Positions 16,710 to 28,372 of a stretch of DNA of 36,838 nucleotides are shown here, in pieces. The translations under genes and the position numbers were made by a program. Under the pieces are notes generated by a model that saw only the letters and a list, made by a program, of their open reading frames with translations, was not told the DNA's origin and did not search any database. The DNA is from Burkholderiales bacterium (lineage in GTDB: Bacteria; Pseudomonadota; Gammaproteobacteria; Burkholderiales; JACMKV01). Within the stretch, counting starts at the first letter, position 1, and every line of letters starts with the position of its first letter. The stretch covers positions 1 to 36,838 of the forward strand of contig JACDAM010000293.1 in assembly GCA_013695435.1 (NCBI GenBank), given 5' to 3'.

Positions 16710-19283
16710 GTGAAGCCTGGTAAAACTCTGATCATCGCGGAAAAACCTTCGGTCGCGAACGATATCGCGCGCGCGCTCGGCGGTTTCAGCAAGCACGACG
16801 ACTATTTCGAAAGCGCCGACCATATTCTGTCATCGGCGGTCGGCCATCTGCTCGAGCTGTGCGTCCCGGAGGAATTCGAGGTCAAGCGCGGCAAGTGGAC
16901 GTTTACCCATCTGCCGATGATCCCCCCCCACTTCGGGCTGAGGCCGATCGAGAAAACCGAGTCCCGGCTGAAACTGCTTGCAAAGCTGGTTAAACGCAAG
17001 GATGTGGCCGACGTGATCAACGCCTGCGATGCCGGGCGCGAAGGCGAGCTGATATTTCATTATTTGATGCGCCACCTGAAAAGCCAGAAACCGGTGCGTC
17101 GGCTGTGGCTGCAATCGATGACGCCGGGCGCGATCCGGGACGGTTTCGAAGGTTTGCGCGCCGGCGAAACCATGGCGCCGCTGGCTGCCGCCGCAGTGTG
17201 CCGGTCCGAGGCTGATTGGCTCGTCGGTATCAATGGCACGCGCGCGATGACGGCGTTCAATTCCAAAGCCGGCGGCTTTCATTTGACGACCGTGGGCCGC
17301 GTGCAAACGCCGACGCTCGCCATCGTCGTCGAGCGCGAAGAGGCGATCAAACGCTTCGCTGCCCGGGATTATTGGGAGGTCCACGCGACTTTCGAGGCCG
17401 CTGCGGGCAGTTACAACGGGCGCTGGTTTGACGAGCGATTCGCGAAGACCACGGGCGAGGCCGAGCTTCGCGCTGAGCGGCTGTGGGATGGGGCGCGGGC
17501 GCGGGCGATCCGCGAGCGGTGCTTCGGCCAGCCGGGAATTGTCACGGAGGAAAGCAAGCCGTCAACCGAAAGTTGTCCGCTGCTGTATGACTTGACCAGC
17601 CTGCAGCGCGATGCCAATGGCCGCTTCGGATTTTCCGCGAGAACGACGCTGAGCCTGGCGCAGGCGCTTTATGAGCGGCACAAAGCGCTGACTTATCCGC
17701 GCACCGATTCGCGCGCGCTGCCGGAAGACTACGCGGCGACGGTCAAAGAGACCTTGAGCGTCCTGGCGGGGACAGTTTACAAACCACACGCCAGCCTGAT
17801 CCTGAAACAAGGATGGGTTCGGCCGAACCCGCGTATTTTCAATAACGCGAAGATTTCCGATCACTTTGCGATCATCCCAACTCCGCTGCCGCCGCGCAAT
17901 CTGAACGATGCCGAAGCCAAACTTTACGATCTGGTCACCAAGCGCTTTCTCGCTATCTTCCATCCTGCCGCCGAATTTCTGCTGACGACGCGTATTACCC
18001 GCGTCGCCGACGAGCCTTTCAAAACCGAGGGTAAGGTTATGGTCGATGCCGGTTGGCAGGCTGTCTACGGCAAGGAAGTCCAGTCCACGGAGGCGAGCCT
18101 GACCCCGGTCCGCGCGAACGAAACCGTCGCGACGCGCGAAGTCGAAGTCGTCGCGCACCGGACGAAGCCGCCGGCGCGCTACACGGAAGCGACTTTGCTG
18201 TCGGCGATGGAGGGGGCGGGCAAGCTGATCGAGGATGAAGATTTGCGCGAAGCGATGCTAGGCAAAGGCTTGGGAACGCCGGCGACGCGTGCGACCATCA
18301 TCGAAAATCTGATCCTCGAAAAGTACATGCTGCGCAACGGCCGCGAGCTGGAAGCGACCGCCAAGGCTTTCTCGCTGATCACGCTGCTGCGCGGTCTGGA
18401 CGTCCGCGAGTTGTGCTCGCCGGAATTAACCGGAAATTGGGAGTTCAAGCTGAAGCGCGTCGAACGCGGCGAAATCGGACGCGAGGTATTCATGGACGAC
18501 ATTATCGATATGACCGAGCGCATCGTTCGCCAGGCCAAGAACCACGACAGCGACACCGTTCCCGGTGACTTCGGCACACTGCAGGCGCGCTGCCCTAGGT
18601 GCGGCGGCGTGGTCAAGGAAACCTACAAAACCTTCCAGTGCGAAAACTGCGATTTCTCACTCTGGAAAATTCTTGCCAGACGGCAATTCGAAGTCGCCGA
18701 AATGGAGCAACTGATCCGTGAGCGGCAGGTGGGTCCGTTGGCCGGCTTCCGCAGTAAAATGGGCAGGCCTTTCACGGCGTCGGTCTTGCTGAGCCCGGAG
18801 CTCGAAATAAAGTTCGATTTCGCGCTCGAAGACAACGCCGCGACAGAAGCACCCGACTTCAGCGAGCAAAAGCCTTTGGGGAAATGCCCGAAATGCGGGG
18901 CGGGGGTTTACGAACTTTCGAGTAAATATGTATGCAAGAACGCGACCGGACCCGACAAATCGTGCGACTTCAGCACCGGACGGACGATCCTGCAGCGGCC
19001 GATCGAGCGCGAGCAAGTCGAGAAATTGCTGACGCTGGGCAAGACCGATCTGTTGACCAGGTTCGTATCGAAAAAAGGCCGTCCGTTTTCCGCGTTTCTG
19101 GTGGTCGGGGAGGGCGGCAAGATCTCGTTTGAATTCGCCCCTCGGGTTGGAAAAGGCGGAAACAAGGCCAAAGGCGGCAAAAAAGCGGCGGAATCCCTCA
19201 AAGCACCGTCGCACGATCACCCAGCACCCGTCATCGAGAAACCGCCGAAGCCGCGGCGGCGCACTGCTACGGGCCGAGGGTAG
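16710..19283 (+). CDS. topB: DNA topoisomerase III (type IA)
   Basis: Cuts and rejoins one DNA strand to relax negative supercoils or decatenate DNA. The 857-residue protein starts at GTG 16710. It has the Toprim domain (GKTLIIAEKPSVANDIARAL; acidic motif DAGREGE at 107-113), the GRVQTPTLAIVVERE segment, and the active-site Tyr329 in ALTYPRTDSR. Two C-terminal modules follow, each a four-Cys zinc ribbon plus a strand-rich repeat: CPRCGGVV...CENC with FRSKMGRPFTASV, and CPKCGAGV...C...SC with FVSKKGRPFSAFL. A basic tail (KAKGGKKAA, KPPKPRRR) ends it. It is about 200 residues longer than E. coli TopB because of these repeats. The N-terminal IAEKPS motif separates it from TopA. It is convergent with gyrB; the 94-bp gap shows no clear terminator. 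Confidence 0.94.
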   Translation: MKPGKTLIIAEKPSVANDIARALGGFSKHDDYFESADHILSSAVGHLLELCVPEEFEVKRGKWTFTHLPMIPPHFGLRPIEKTESRLKLLAKLVKRKDVADVINACDAGREGELIFHYLMRHLKSQKPVRRLWLQSMTPGAIRDGFEGLRAGETMAPLAAAAVCRSEADWLVGINGTRAMTAFNSKAGGFHLTTVGRVQTPTLAIVVEREEAIKRFAARDYWEVHATFEAAAGSYNGRWFDERFAKTTGEAELRAERLWDGARARAIRERCFGQPGIVTEESKPSTESCPLLYDLTSLQRDANGRFGFSARTTLSLAQALYERHKALTYPRTDSRALPEDYAATVKETLSVLAGTVYKPHASLILKQGWVRPNPRIFNNAKISDHFAIIPTPLPPRNLNDAEAKLYDLVTKRFLAIFHPAAEFLLTTRITRVADEPFKTEGKVMVDAGWQAVYGKEVQSTEASLTPVRANETVATREVEVVAHRTKPPARYTEATLLSAMEGAGKLIEDEDLREAMLGKGLGTPATRATIIENLILEKYMLRNGRELEATAKAFSLITLLRGLDVRELCSPELTGNWEFKLKRVERGEIGREVFMDDIIDMTERIVRQAKNHDSDTVPGDFGTLQARCPRCGGVVKETYKTFQCENCDFSLWKILARRQFEVAEMEQLIRERQVGPLAGFRSKMGRPFTASVLLSPELEIKFDFALEDNAATEAPDFSEQKPLGKCPKCGAGVYELSSKYVCKNATGPDKSCDFSTGRTILQRPIEREQVEKLLTLGKTDLLTRFVSKKGRPFSAFLVVGEGGKISFEFAPRVGKGGNKAKGGKKAAESLKAPSHDHPAPVIEKPPKPRRRTATGRG

Positions 19284-19377
19284 TATTTGAAATTGACGCG
19301 GTCGTTACTCGGCTTCAGGGCGATTGGGTGTCATTCAAAGCGCGTTGGAAATGCGGTCTCCTGCCGTTTCGAACGTC

Positions 19378-22919
<3,542 letters not shown>

Positions 22920-22932
22920 AAGATTTAAAGAC

Positions 22933-22947
22933 TAGTAATAGTAATAA
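22933..22947 (-). other. DnaA-trio array (5 triplets)
   Basis: The plus strand reads TAG TAA TAG TAA TAA. Read 3' to 5' from the box side this is AAT-AAT-GAT-AAT-GAT, each fitting the published 3'-[G/A]A[T/A]-5' DnaA-trio consensus. It begins 13 bp from the perfect DnaA box and leads into AT-rich DNA at the dnaN start. DnaA is expected to assemble on this single strand during unwinding. Confidence 0.6.
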
Positions 22948-22960
22948 GCATCGCCGAATC

Positions 22961-22969
22961 TGTGGATAA
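22961..22969 (-). other. Consensus DnaA box
   Basis: TGTGGATAA on the plus strand, i.e. TTATCCACA on the minus strand: an exact match to the high-affinity DnaA box. It points towards the DnaA-trio array, the orientation expected for initiator loading. Confidence 0.85.
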
Positions 22970-23082
22970 TACCTTAAAGCACTGAGTTTCTTGGCCTAAT
23001 CTGGCGCTACCCCTGTGCACGATGGGCAATTAGCCTGTAGAAGGTTTGTTCGTTCTATGGAAACCGAAAGCCGCTTCGTTCC

Positions 23083-23091
23083 TTATGCACA
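23083..23091 (+). other. DnaA box (TTATGCACA)
   Basis: TTATGCACA fits the TTATNCACA consensus. It lies 33 bp from the dnaA stop codon, on the strand opposite to the TTATCCACA box at 22961-22969. Confidence 0.65.
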
Positions 23092-23124
23092 CCTTTGTAC
23101 CGTAGATAGCCGAAGAGATATATT

Positions 23125-24456
23125 TCAACTCCGAAGCATCTGCAGCAAAACGGTATAGTCGCGGGTGATCTCGGTTTCGGATTCGCGCAGTTCTGCAATT
23201 TTGCGGCACGCGTGCATGACGGTCGTATGGTCGCGGCCCCCAAACGCTTCACCGATGTCGGGCAAACTCAACTGCGTCAATTCCTTGGCCAGCGCCATGG
23301 CAATCTGGCGCGGCCGAGCCACGACACGCGACCGCTTCTTGGAGTGCATTTCCGCGATCTTCAACTTGTAATAATCGGCGACGGTTTTCTGGATATTGTC
23401 GATTGACACTTGCCGCAACTGGACCGCCAGGAGGTCCTTTAACGCATCGCGGCAGAGCTCGGCGGAGAGCGGCCTTTCGTGGAATTTCGCGTAAGCCAGT
23501 ACTCGCTTCAAGGCGCCTTCAAGCTCGCGAACATTCGACTGGATATGCTTGGCGAGAAAAAAAGCCGAGGCGTGATCCAGGGCGACAGCTTCTGCTTCGG
23601 CTTTCTTTAACAAAATGGCAACGCGCATTTCAAGCTCGGGCGGATCGATAGACACGGTCAATCCCCAGCCGAAGCGTGAGATGAGCCTGTCTTCCATATT
23701 CGAAATCTCTTTCGGATAGGTATCGCAGGTGATAATAACCTGATGTTTCGCTTCTATAAGCGCATTGAAAGCGTAGAAAAATTCTTCCTGAGTCCGCTTT
23801 TTTTCGCTGAAAAACTGGATGTCATCGATCAGCAGCACATCGAGTGAATGATAGTAACGTTTGAAGTCGTCAAATGCCTTATTCTGGTAAGCACGGACGA
23901 CGTCACTGACGTACTGTTCGGCGTGGATGTAGCGAACCCTGGCCCCAGGTGCCAGCTGAACCACGCGGTTGCCAATGGCCTGGATCAAGTGCGTTTTGCC
24001 TAAACCGACCCCGCCGTAGACGAACAGCGGATTGTAGGAGGCCCCCGGTCGTTCCGCGACGTGCATGGCCACACCGCGCGCCATCTCGTTTGCCTTGCCG
24101 GAAACCAGGCTATCGAAAGAGAATGCCGGGTTCAGCCTGGTCTGCCCACTGTCCGCGCGGATCAGGGGCGGGGCGGGCAGGGGTTTGGACGGCGACGTTT
24201 TGACGCTTGGCGCAAGCTCTCGTTCCTGCAGCGCAAGACACAGCACGAGAGAGCTTGAAAAGTGCGCGCTCGCCATTTCTTCGAAGTCGTGCAGGAATCT
24301 ATCCTTGATCCACTCCAGCGCGTATTGATTCGGCACGAGAATGGTCAGGCAGTCCTCACCGGCTTTCAGACGTAGTGGCTTGATCCAGGTCTTGAACTGC
24401 TGGGCGCTCAATTCCTTTTCGAAACGATCCTGGCAGGCGCGCCAAAACCGATCCAT
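23125..24456 (-). CDS. dnaA: Chromosomal replication initiator DnaA
   Basis: Binds DnaA boxes and melts oriC. With start ATG 24456 it has 443 residues; an in-frame TTG at 24483 would add nine. Domain I is at the N-terminus ([25 protein letters not shown]), then a short linker. The AAA+ core follows: [21 protein letters not shown] (Walker A), [20 protein letters not shown] (Walker B), TCDTYPKEI and LISRFGWGL. The DNA-binding domain IV ends with the signature [22 protein letters not shown]. Neither start has a Shine-Dalgarno; ATG gives the family-typical beginning. It heads dnaA-dnaN-gyrB, and the divergent rpmH operon starts 164 bp away. Confidence 0.97.
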   Translation of the reverse strand: MDRFWRACQDRFEKELSAQQFKTWIKPLRLKAGEDCLTILVPNQYALEWIKDRFLHDFEEMASAHFSSSLVLCLALQERELAPSVKTSPSKPLPAPPLIRADSGQTRLNPAFSFDSLVSGKANEMARGVAMHVAERPGASYNPLFVYGGVGLGKTHLIQAIGNRVVQLAPGARVRYIHAEQYVSDVVRAYQNKAFDDFKRYYHSLDVLLIDDIQFFSEKKRTQEEFFYAFNALIEAKHQVIITCDTYPKEISNMEDRLISRFGWGLTVSIDPPELEMRVAILLKKAEAEAVALDHASAFFLAKHIQSNVRELEGALKRVLAYAKFHERPLSAELCRDALKDLLAVQLRQVSIDNIQKTVADYYKLKIAEMHSKKRSRVVARPRQIAMALAKELTQLSLPDIGEAFGGRDHTTVMHACRKIAELRESETEITRDYTVLLQMLRS

Positions 24457-24514
24457 ATCTGGCAAGGCGGGAAGATCGGACAATGGAGAAGGCGAGGAGA
24501 ATCGAAAGCAGCTT

Positions 24515-24543
24515 ATTTTAGCCTTAAGCGCATCGCTTGGCCA
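24515..24543 (-). promoter_or_regulatory. Candidate sigma70 promoter for dnaA
   Basis: On the minus strand, TGGCCA (complement of 24538-24543; 4/6 to TTGACA), a 17-bp spacer and TAAAAT (complement of 24515-24520; 5/6 to TATAAT) point towards dnaA. It lies back-to-back with the rpmH promoter, 16 bp away. No DnaA box is seen here, so classical autorepression is not evident. Confidence 0.45.
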
Positions 24544-24559
24544 CTAAGCCCTAAAGGTA

Positions 24560-24588
24560 TTGACACAACGAAGGCGTAGGAATGTAAT
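24560..24588 (+). promoter_or_regulatory. Strong sigma70 promoter for rpmH
   Basis: TTGACA (24560-24565, perfect), a 17-bp spacer and TGTAAT (24583-24588, 5/6). Transcription should begin near 24595, giving a leader of about 25 bases before rpmH. Such a strong promoter fits a ribosomal protein operon. Confidence 0.82.
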
Positions 24589-24620
24589 AGCCCGTTTTTC
24601 GGAAAACAGCGGAGCAAGCG

Positions 24621-24755
24621 ATGAAAAGGACCTATCAACCGTCGGTCGTCCGCCGCAAGCGCACGCACGGCTTTCTTGTTCGCATGAAAACCCGCGGTGG
24701 GCGCGCGGTTATTCGAGCCAGGCGAGCGAAGGGCAGAGCAAAATTGAGCGTTTAA
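24621..24755 (+). CDS. rpmH: 50S ribosomal protein L34
   Basis: Small basic large-subunit protein of 44 residues, [20 protein letters not shown] followed by [24 protein letters not shown], a textbook L34. Start ATG 24621 has a GGAG site six bases upstream. It is the first gene of rpmH-rnpA-yidD-yidC-mnmE and is driven by the strong promoter at 24560. It is short and easy to miss, but the identification is certain. Confidence 0.98.
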   Translation: MKRTYQPSVVRRKRTHGFLVRMKTRGGRAVIRARRAKGRAKLSV

Positions 24756-24774
24756 GGCTAAACGAAGAGCCTGA

Positions 24775-25134
24775 GCCGATCACAGACCGAGTTCGGCCGT
24801 CAAAGCGCACAGAATCAAGTCTGGGCAATTTCTCCAGATTCTGCAATCGCGGTGCAAGCTGCGTGGCCAGCGCTTCGTTGTATCTGCGATTCAAAACGGC
24901 GATTGCGAGGCGAGATTGGGCATGGCCGTCGGTAAAAAAATTATCCCCCAGGCAGTCGACCGCAACTACTTCAAGCGCCAGATCCGCGCCGTCTACCATC
25001 CGGTATCGTCGCGATTACACGGTTTCGACATCGTCGTCAGGCTGCGTTGCACATATCCGAAAAGCGTTGCCCGCCAAGCTCGTGAGGAACTGGCGGGTCT
25101 TTTAACAGCGGTCGAGCGATGTCGCGAATCATGA
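24775..25134 (+). CDS. rnpA: Ribonuclease P protein component, no canonical start codon
   Basis: Protein subunit of RNase P, which matures tRNA 5' ends. The frame runs from just after an in-frame TGA (24772) to TGA at 25132-25134, at most 119 codons. The family core is clear: AHRIKSGQFLQILQSRCKLRGQRFVV, ARLGMAVGKKIIPQAVDRNYFKRQIRAVYH (RNR-type helix), then GFDIVVRL and EELAGLL. No ATG, GTG or TTG occurs in frame before TTG 24916, which is already in the middle of the protein and would leave only 72 residues. A GTC codon at 24799 sits where a GTG start would fit. Either initiation is non-standard, a base is wrong or missing, or the gene is damaged. RNase P protein is normally needed, so a sequence error is quite possible. 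It follows rpmH by about 20 bases. Confidence 0.78.
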   Translation, partial: ADHRPSSAVKAHRIKSGQFLQILQSRCKLRGQRFVVSAIQNGDCEARLGMAVGKKIIPQAVDRNYFKRQIRAVYHPVSSRLHGFDIVVRLRCTYPKSVARQAREELAGLLTAVERCRES

Positions 25135-25328
25135 TCGCTTTTATCCAGCTTTACCGATACGGCATCAGCCCGTTGCTGGGACCGCGCTGCCGGTTTACCC
25201 CTTCGTGTTCTGAATATGCGAGCGAGGCGTATCAAAAATACAGCTTCGCTCGCGCAACCCGCTTGAGCACGGGCCGCATCTTGCGGTGTCACCCGTGGTG
25301 CTCGGGCGGCTACGATCCCCTACCCTGA
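25119..25328 (+). CDS. yidD: Membrane protein insertion efficiency factor YidD
   Basis: Small membrane-associated protein that aids YidC-dependent insertion. The 69 residues show the family pattern: amphipathic N-terminus (IMIAFIQLYRYGISPLLG), the motif CRFTPSCSEYASEA, then RILRCHPWCSGGYDP with conserved Cys residues. Start ATG 25119 lies inside the last 16 bases of rnpA, an overlap typical of this operon. yidC begins five bases after its stop. The middle (KYSFARATRLSTGR) is less conserved. Confidence 0.95.
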   Translation: MSRIMIAFIQLYRYGISPLLGPRCRFTPSCSEYASEAYQKYSFARATRLSTGRILRCHPWCSGGYDPLP

Positions 25329-25333
25329 AATAG

Positions 25334-26989
25334 ATGGAAGCACAAAGACTCGTATTGCTGGTTGTATTCTCGTTATCGGTATTTTTCTTGTTCGAGGCGT
25401 GGCAGAAGCAGGAACAAGTTTCGAACAAAGCTGGGCAGCAAAAAGAGGTTACCGCAACCACCCCCACCCCGGTTCCGGGCGATGCGTTGCGCAGTAGCCA
25501 GACGCCTGCGCAAGAGCCGAGTGCGCCTGCGGCAGTTCGCCAGACCGGCAAAATCGTTACTGCCAGAACGGACTATCTCATTGCGGAAATCGATACTCTC
25601 GGTGGGACGCTGCGCCGCCTGGAGTTGTTGCGCCATCGCTCGACAGACGATCAGAAGCAGAATTTTGTGCTGTTGCAGAGCCGGCCCGATCACTTATATC
25701 TCGCGCAGAGCGGTCTCATCGGCGTAGGCCTACCGAACCATCAATCCGAATACACAGTGGTGGAGGGCCCCAATCAGTTGTCAGAGGGCGAGGATTCGCT
25801 TGCGATACGGCTCGCGGCCCCGAATACAGGCGATATCAATGTGACAAAGATATTCACATTCCATCGCAGCAGCTACGTGATAGATGTCCGTTACGAGATC
25901 GCCAACGCCAGCAATGCGGCGATCAAGCCGTTTGCTTACTACCAGTTGGTTCGCGACGATACTGCCGCTGCAGGTGATTCGGTGTTAGTACCTACTTACA
26001 CGGGAGCAGCAGTCTTTACGGACAAAGAAAAATTCCACAAGGTACCATTCGAGGACTTCGGCAAGGTCGACGCGCATGAACAAAACAGTACCGACGGCTG
26101 GATCGCCATGATCCAGCATTATTTCGTCGCCGCCTGGCTGCCGCCAAACGGCGCGCAACGAGAGTTCTATACCAAGCGCCTTGACGGCAATCTATTTGCC
26201 GCCGGCCTCATTCTGCCAATAGGCGAAATCGAACCGCAAAATCAGGCGGCTATTTCGACACCGCTATACGTCGGTCCGCAAGAATCCGCCCGCCTTGCCG
26301 CGCTTGCCCCGGGGCTCGATCTGACCATTGATTACGGCTGGTTAACCGTGATTGCCTCGCCGCTGTTCTGGGTTCTTGCCCAAATCCAGAAGGTGGTCGT
26401 CAACTGGGGTGTCGCAATCATCATTCTGACGATCCTGATCAAGTTGATGTTCTACCCGCTGTCCGCGGCGAGTTACCGCTCCATGGCGAAAATGCGCGTG
26501 GTGACGCCGCGTTTACAAAAGCTCAAAGAGCAATACGGCGACGATCGCCAGCGCATGCATCAGGCAATGATGGAACTATACAAGACCGAGAAAATCAATC
26601 CATTGGGAGGTTGCCTGCCGGTAGTAGTCCAAATCCCTGTTTTTATTGCGCTTTACTGGGTTTTGCTGGCGAGCGTGCAGTTGCGCCACGCGCCGTTTGC
26701 GTTATGGATACAGGACCTGTCGGCGCCCGATCCTTACTTCGTGCTGCCGGTATTGATGGGTCTTACCATGATTATCCAGAGCCGCCTGAACCCGGTCCCG
26801 CCCGACCCGATCCAGGCAAAAGTGATGAAAATCATGCCGATCGCGTTTAGCGTTTTCTTCTTCTTCTTCCCGGCTGGCCTCGTGCTCTATTGGCTCGTGA
26901 ACAACATCCTGTCGATTGCACAGCAGTGGTATATAACGCGCGATGTCGAGCAGTCGAAATCCGTAACCAGTGCTCGTGCCAAACGATGA
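25334..26989 (+). CDS. yidC: Membrane protein insertase YidC
   Basis: Inner-membrane insertase that works alone or with SecYEG; Fo subunit c is a known YidC substrate. The 551-residue protein has an N-terminal signal-anchor helix (about 5-20), the large periplasmic P1 domain (about 60-330), and a C-terminal insertase core of five helices. The core includes the hallmark cytoplasmic hairpin and groove, SYRSMAKMRVVTPRLQKLKE and NPLGGCLPVVVQIPVFIALYWVLL. It ends FFPAGLVLYWLVNNILSIAQQWYI. Start ATG 25334 lacks a strong Shine-Dalgarno, so coupling with yidD is likely. Its 3' end overlaps mnmE by 20 bases. Confidence 0.97.
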   Translation: MEAQRLVLLVVFSLSVFFLFEAWQKQEQVSNKAGQQKEVTATTPTPVPGDALRSSQTPAQEPSAPAAVRQTGKIVTARTDYLIAEIDTLGGTLRRLELLRHRSTDDQKQNFVLLQSRPDHLYLAQSGLIGVGLPNHQSEYTVVEGPNQLSEGEDSLAIRLAAPNTGDINVTKIFTFHRSSYVIDVRYEIANASNAAIKPFAYYQLVRDDTAAAGDSVLVPTYTGAAVFTDKEKFHKVPFEDFGKVDAHEQNSTDGWIAMIQHYFVAAWLPPNGAQREFYTKRLDGNLFAAGLILPIGEIEPQNQAAISTPLYVGPQESARLAALAPGLDLTIDYGWLTVIASPLFWVLAQIQKVVVNWGVAIIILTILIKLMFYPLSAASYRSMAKMRVVTPRLQKLKEQYGDDRQRMHQAMMELYKTEKINPLGGCLPVVVQIPVFIALYWVLLASVQLRHAPFALWIQDLSAPDPYFVLPVLMGLTMIIQSRLNPVPPDPIQAKVMKIMPIAFSVFFFFFPAGLVLYWLVNNILSIAQQWYITRDVEQSKSVTSARAKR

Positions 26990-28307
26990 CACGATAGCCG
27001 CCATCGCGACTGCGACGGGATACGGTGGCATAGGTATTGTCAGGATATCGGGCAATAATCTTGAAAATCTGCTAACGGCGATTCTCGGCGCTCAGATAGC
27101 GCCTCGCAAAGCGAGTTTAGCCAAATTTCTCGATGCCGCGGGTGCAACCCTAGATCAAGGAATTGCTGTTTATTATCCCCAACCCCATTCCTATACCGGA
27201 GAAGATGTACTCGAACTGCAGGGCCACGGTGGCCCGGCAGTGCTTCGGCTGGTGCTGCAGCGCTGTCTTGACTGCGGCGCGCGTCTCGCTCAGCCCGGGG
27301 AGTTTACGCAGCGGGCTTTCCTGAACAACAAACTCGATCTTGCTCAGGCTGAGGCAGTCGCCGACGTTATTTATGCCGGCAGTTCGTCTGCGGCGCGAAG
27401 CGCCGTGCGCGCGCTGCAAGGGGATTTCTCCACGGCGGTCGAAGTGTTGCGCAAGAAACTTGTCGGATTACGCATGCTGCTCGAGGCTACTTTGGATTTT
27501 CCTGAAGAAGGCGTCGACTTTCTCGAGCGGGCCGACGGACAAGCACAACTCAGGGACATCAACAAGCAGCTGGAACGAGTGCTTCTCGCCGCGCATCAAG
27601 GCAGCGTTTTGCGGGACGGAATTGCTATCGCATTGGTTGGCAAACCTAACGTCGGCAAATCCAGCTTGTTAAACAAGCTTGCCGGGCGCGACGCCGCAAT
27701 CGTCACGGATATCCCTGGTACGACCCGTGATCTGGTGCGGGAAAGCATAGAAATCGAAGGCATTCCCGTGCAACTTGTCGATACGGCCGGTCTTCGCGAG
27801 ACGAACGATCCAATCGAGGTTTTAGGCGTCTCGCGAGCCTGGGCTGCCGCGCAGCAAGCAGATATTGTTTTGTGGCTGGCCGAAAACGTCGACGACCTGC
27901 CATTGCTCCGCGCCTCGGCAGCCGGGCTTCCCGGTCGAAAGCACATTTTCGTCAGCAACAAGATTGACTTGCGTTGCGCGCCGCCAGCCCTGATCAATGG
28001 TGAAGAAACCCATGTGCATCTGTCGGCGAAAACCGGCGCCGGGATTGATTTGCTGCATCGCGCGGTTTTGTCGAAAATCAATTGGAACCCCGCGAGCGAA
28101 GGTGTATTCAGCGCACGCGAGAGGCATCTACGAGCCTTGAAGGAAGCCCGATTTCATGTGCTAAGCGCCGTCGATACTTGGGGAAGCATCGAACTGGTGG
28201 CAGAAGAGCTTCGTCTGGCGCAACATCATCTTGCTTCGATCACTGGCGAATTTGCCCCCGATGACTTATTGGGAGAGATTTTTTCCAAGTTCTGCGTCGG
28301 AAAGTAA
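26970..28307 (+). CDS. mnmE: tRNA modification GTPase MnmE
   Basis: With MnmG it makes the (carboxymethyl)aminomethyl group on uridine 34 of tRNAs. The 445-residue protein has the N-terminal folate-binding domain (DTIAAIATATGYGGIGIVRISG, LQGHGGPAVL), a helical domain, the inserted G domain (GKPNVGKSSLLNKLAGRD; DIPGTTRD; DTAGLRET; NKID), and the C-terminal catalytic Cys in FCVGK. Start is GTG 26970 or GTG 26976, both inside yidC; the second gives the more usual MPNDDTIAAIA beginning. It closes the rpmH-yidC run and is followed at once by parS. Confidence 0.97.
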   Translation: MLVPNDDTIAAIATATGYGGIGIVRISGNNLENLLTAILGAQIAPRKASLAKFLDAAGATLDQGIAVYYPQPHSYTGEDVLELQGHGGPAVLRLVLQRCLDCGARLAQPGEFTQRAFLNNKLDLAQAEAVADVIYAGSSSAARSAVRALQGDFSTAVEVLRKKLVGLRMLLEATLDFPEEGVDFLERADGQAQLRDINKQLERVLLAAHQGSVLRDGIAIALVGKPNVGKSSLLNKLAGRDAAIVTDIPGTTRDLVRESIEIEGIPVQLVDTAGLRETNDPIEVLGVSRAWAAAQQADIVLWLAENVDDLPLLRASAAGLPGRKHIFVSNKIDLRCAPPALINGEETHVHLSAKTGAGIDLLHRAVLSKINWNPASEGVFSARERHLRALKEARFHVLSAVDTWGSIELVAEELRLAQHHLASITGEFAPDDLLGEIFSKFCVGK

Positions 28308-28309
28308 AC

Positions 28310-28331
28310 GGATGTTTCACGTGAAACATCC
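28310..28331. other. parS centromere site
   Basis: A perfect 22-bp palindrome, GGATGTTTCAC/GTGAAACATCC. Its 16-bp centre (28313-28328) is exactly the parS consensus TGTTTCACGTGAAACA recognised by chromosomal ParB. It lies three bases after the mnmE stop, about 2.5 kb from parA and 5.4 kb from the putative oriC. ParB should load here and spread over the origin region. Confidence 0.95.
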
Positions 28332-28372
28332 TGCTGTCTTACTAAGCAAGAAAACTGAGCTAGAATTGCGTC

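Larger units (their letters stand above)
22920..23124. other. Putative replication origin (oriC) between dnaA and dnaN
   Basis: The 205-bp non-coding gap between dnaA and dnaN is the largest in the window. Read from dnaA towards dnaN it contains, in order, a TGTGCATAA box (complement of 23083-23091), a degenerate TCGTGCACA box (complement of 23014-23022), a perfect TTATCCACA box (complement of 22961-22969), a 13-bp GC-richer spacer, five DnaA-trio triplets and a short AT-rich tract up to the dnaN start. This matches the box / GC cluster / DnaA-trio / unwinding-region order described for the basal unwinding system of Bacillus subtilis. Only two good boxes are seen, so accessory boxes may lie elsewhere. 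Confidence 0.65.

Noticed and set aside
19284-19377. Possible terminator between convergent topB and gyrB
   Set aside because: Only a bulged, weak GAAA..CGG/CCG..TTTC pairing is visible and no U-tract, so it is not listed.
24457-24620. dnaA-rpmH gap as the replication origin (its position in some relatives)
   Set aside because: No TTATNCACA-type box is seen there; two promoters explain the gap. The dnaA-dnaN gap is the better candidate.
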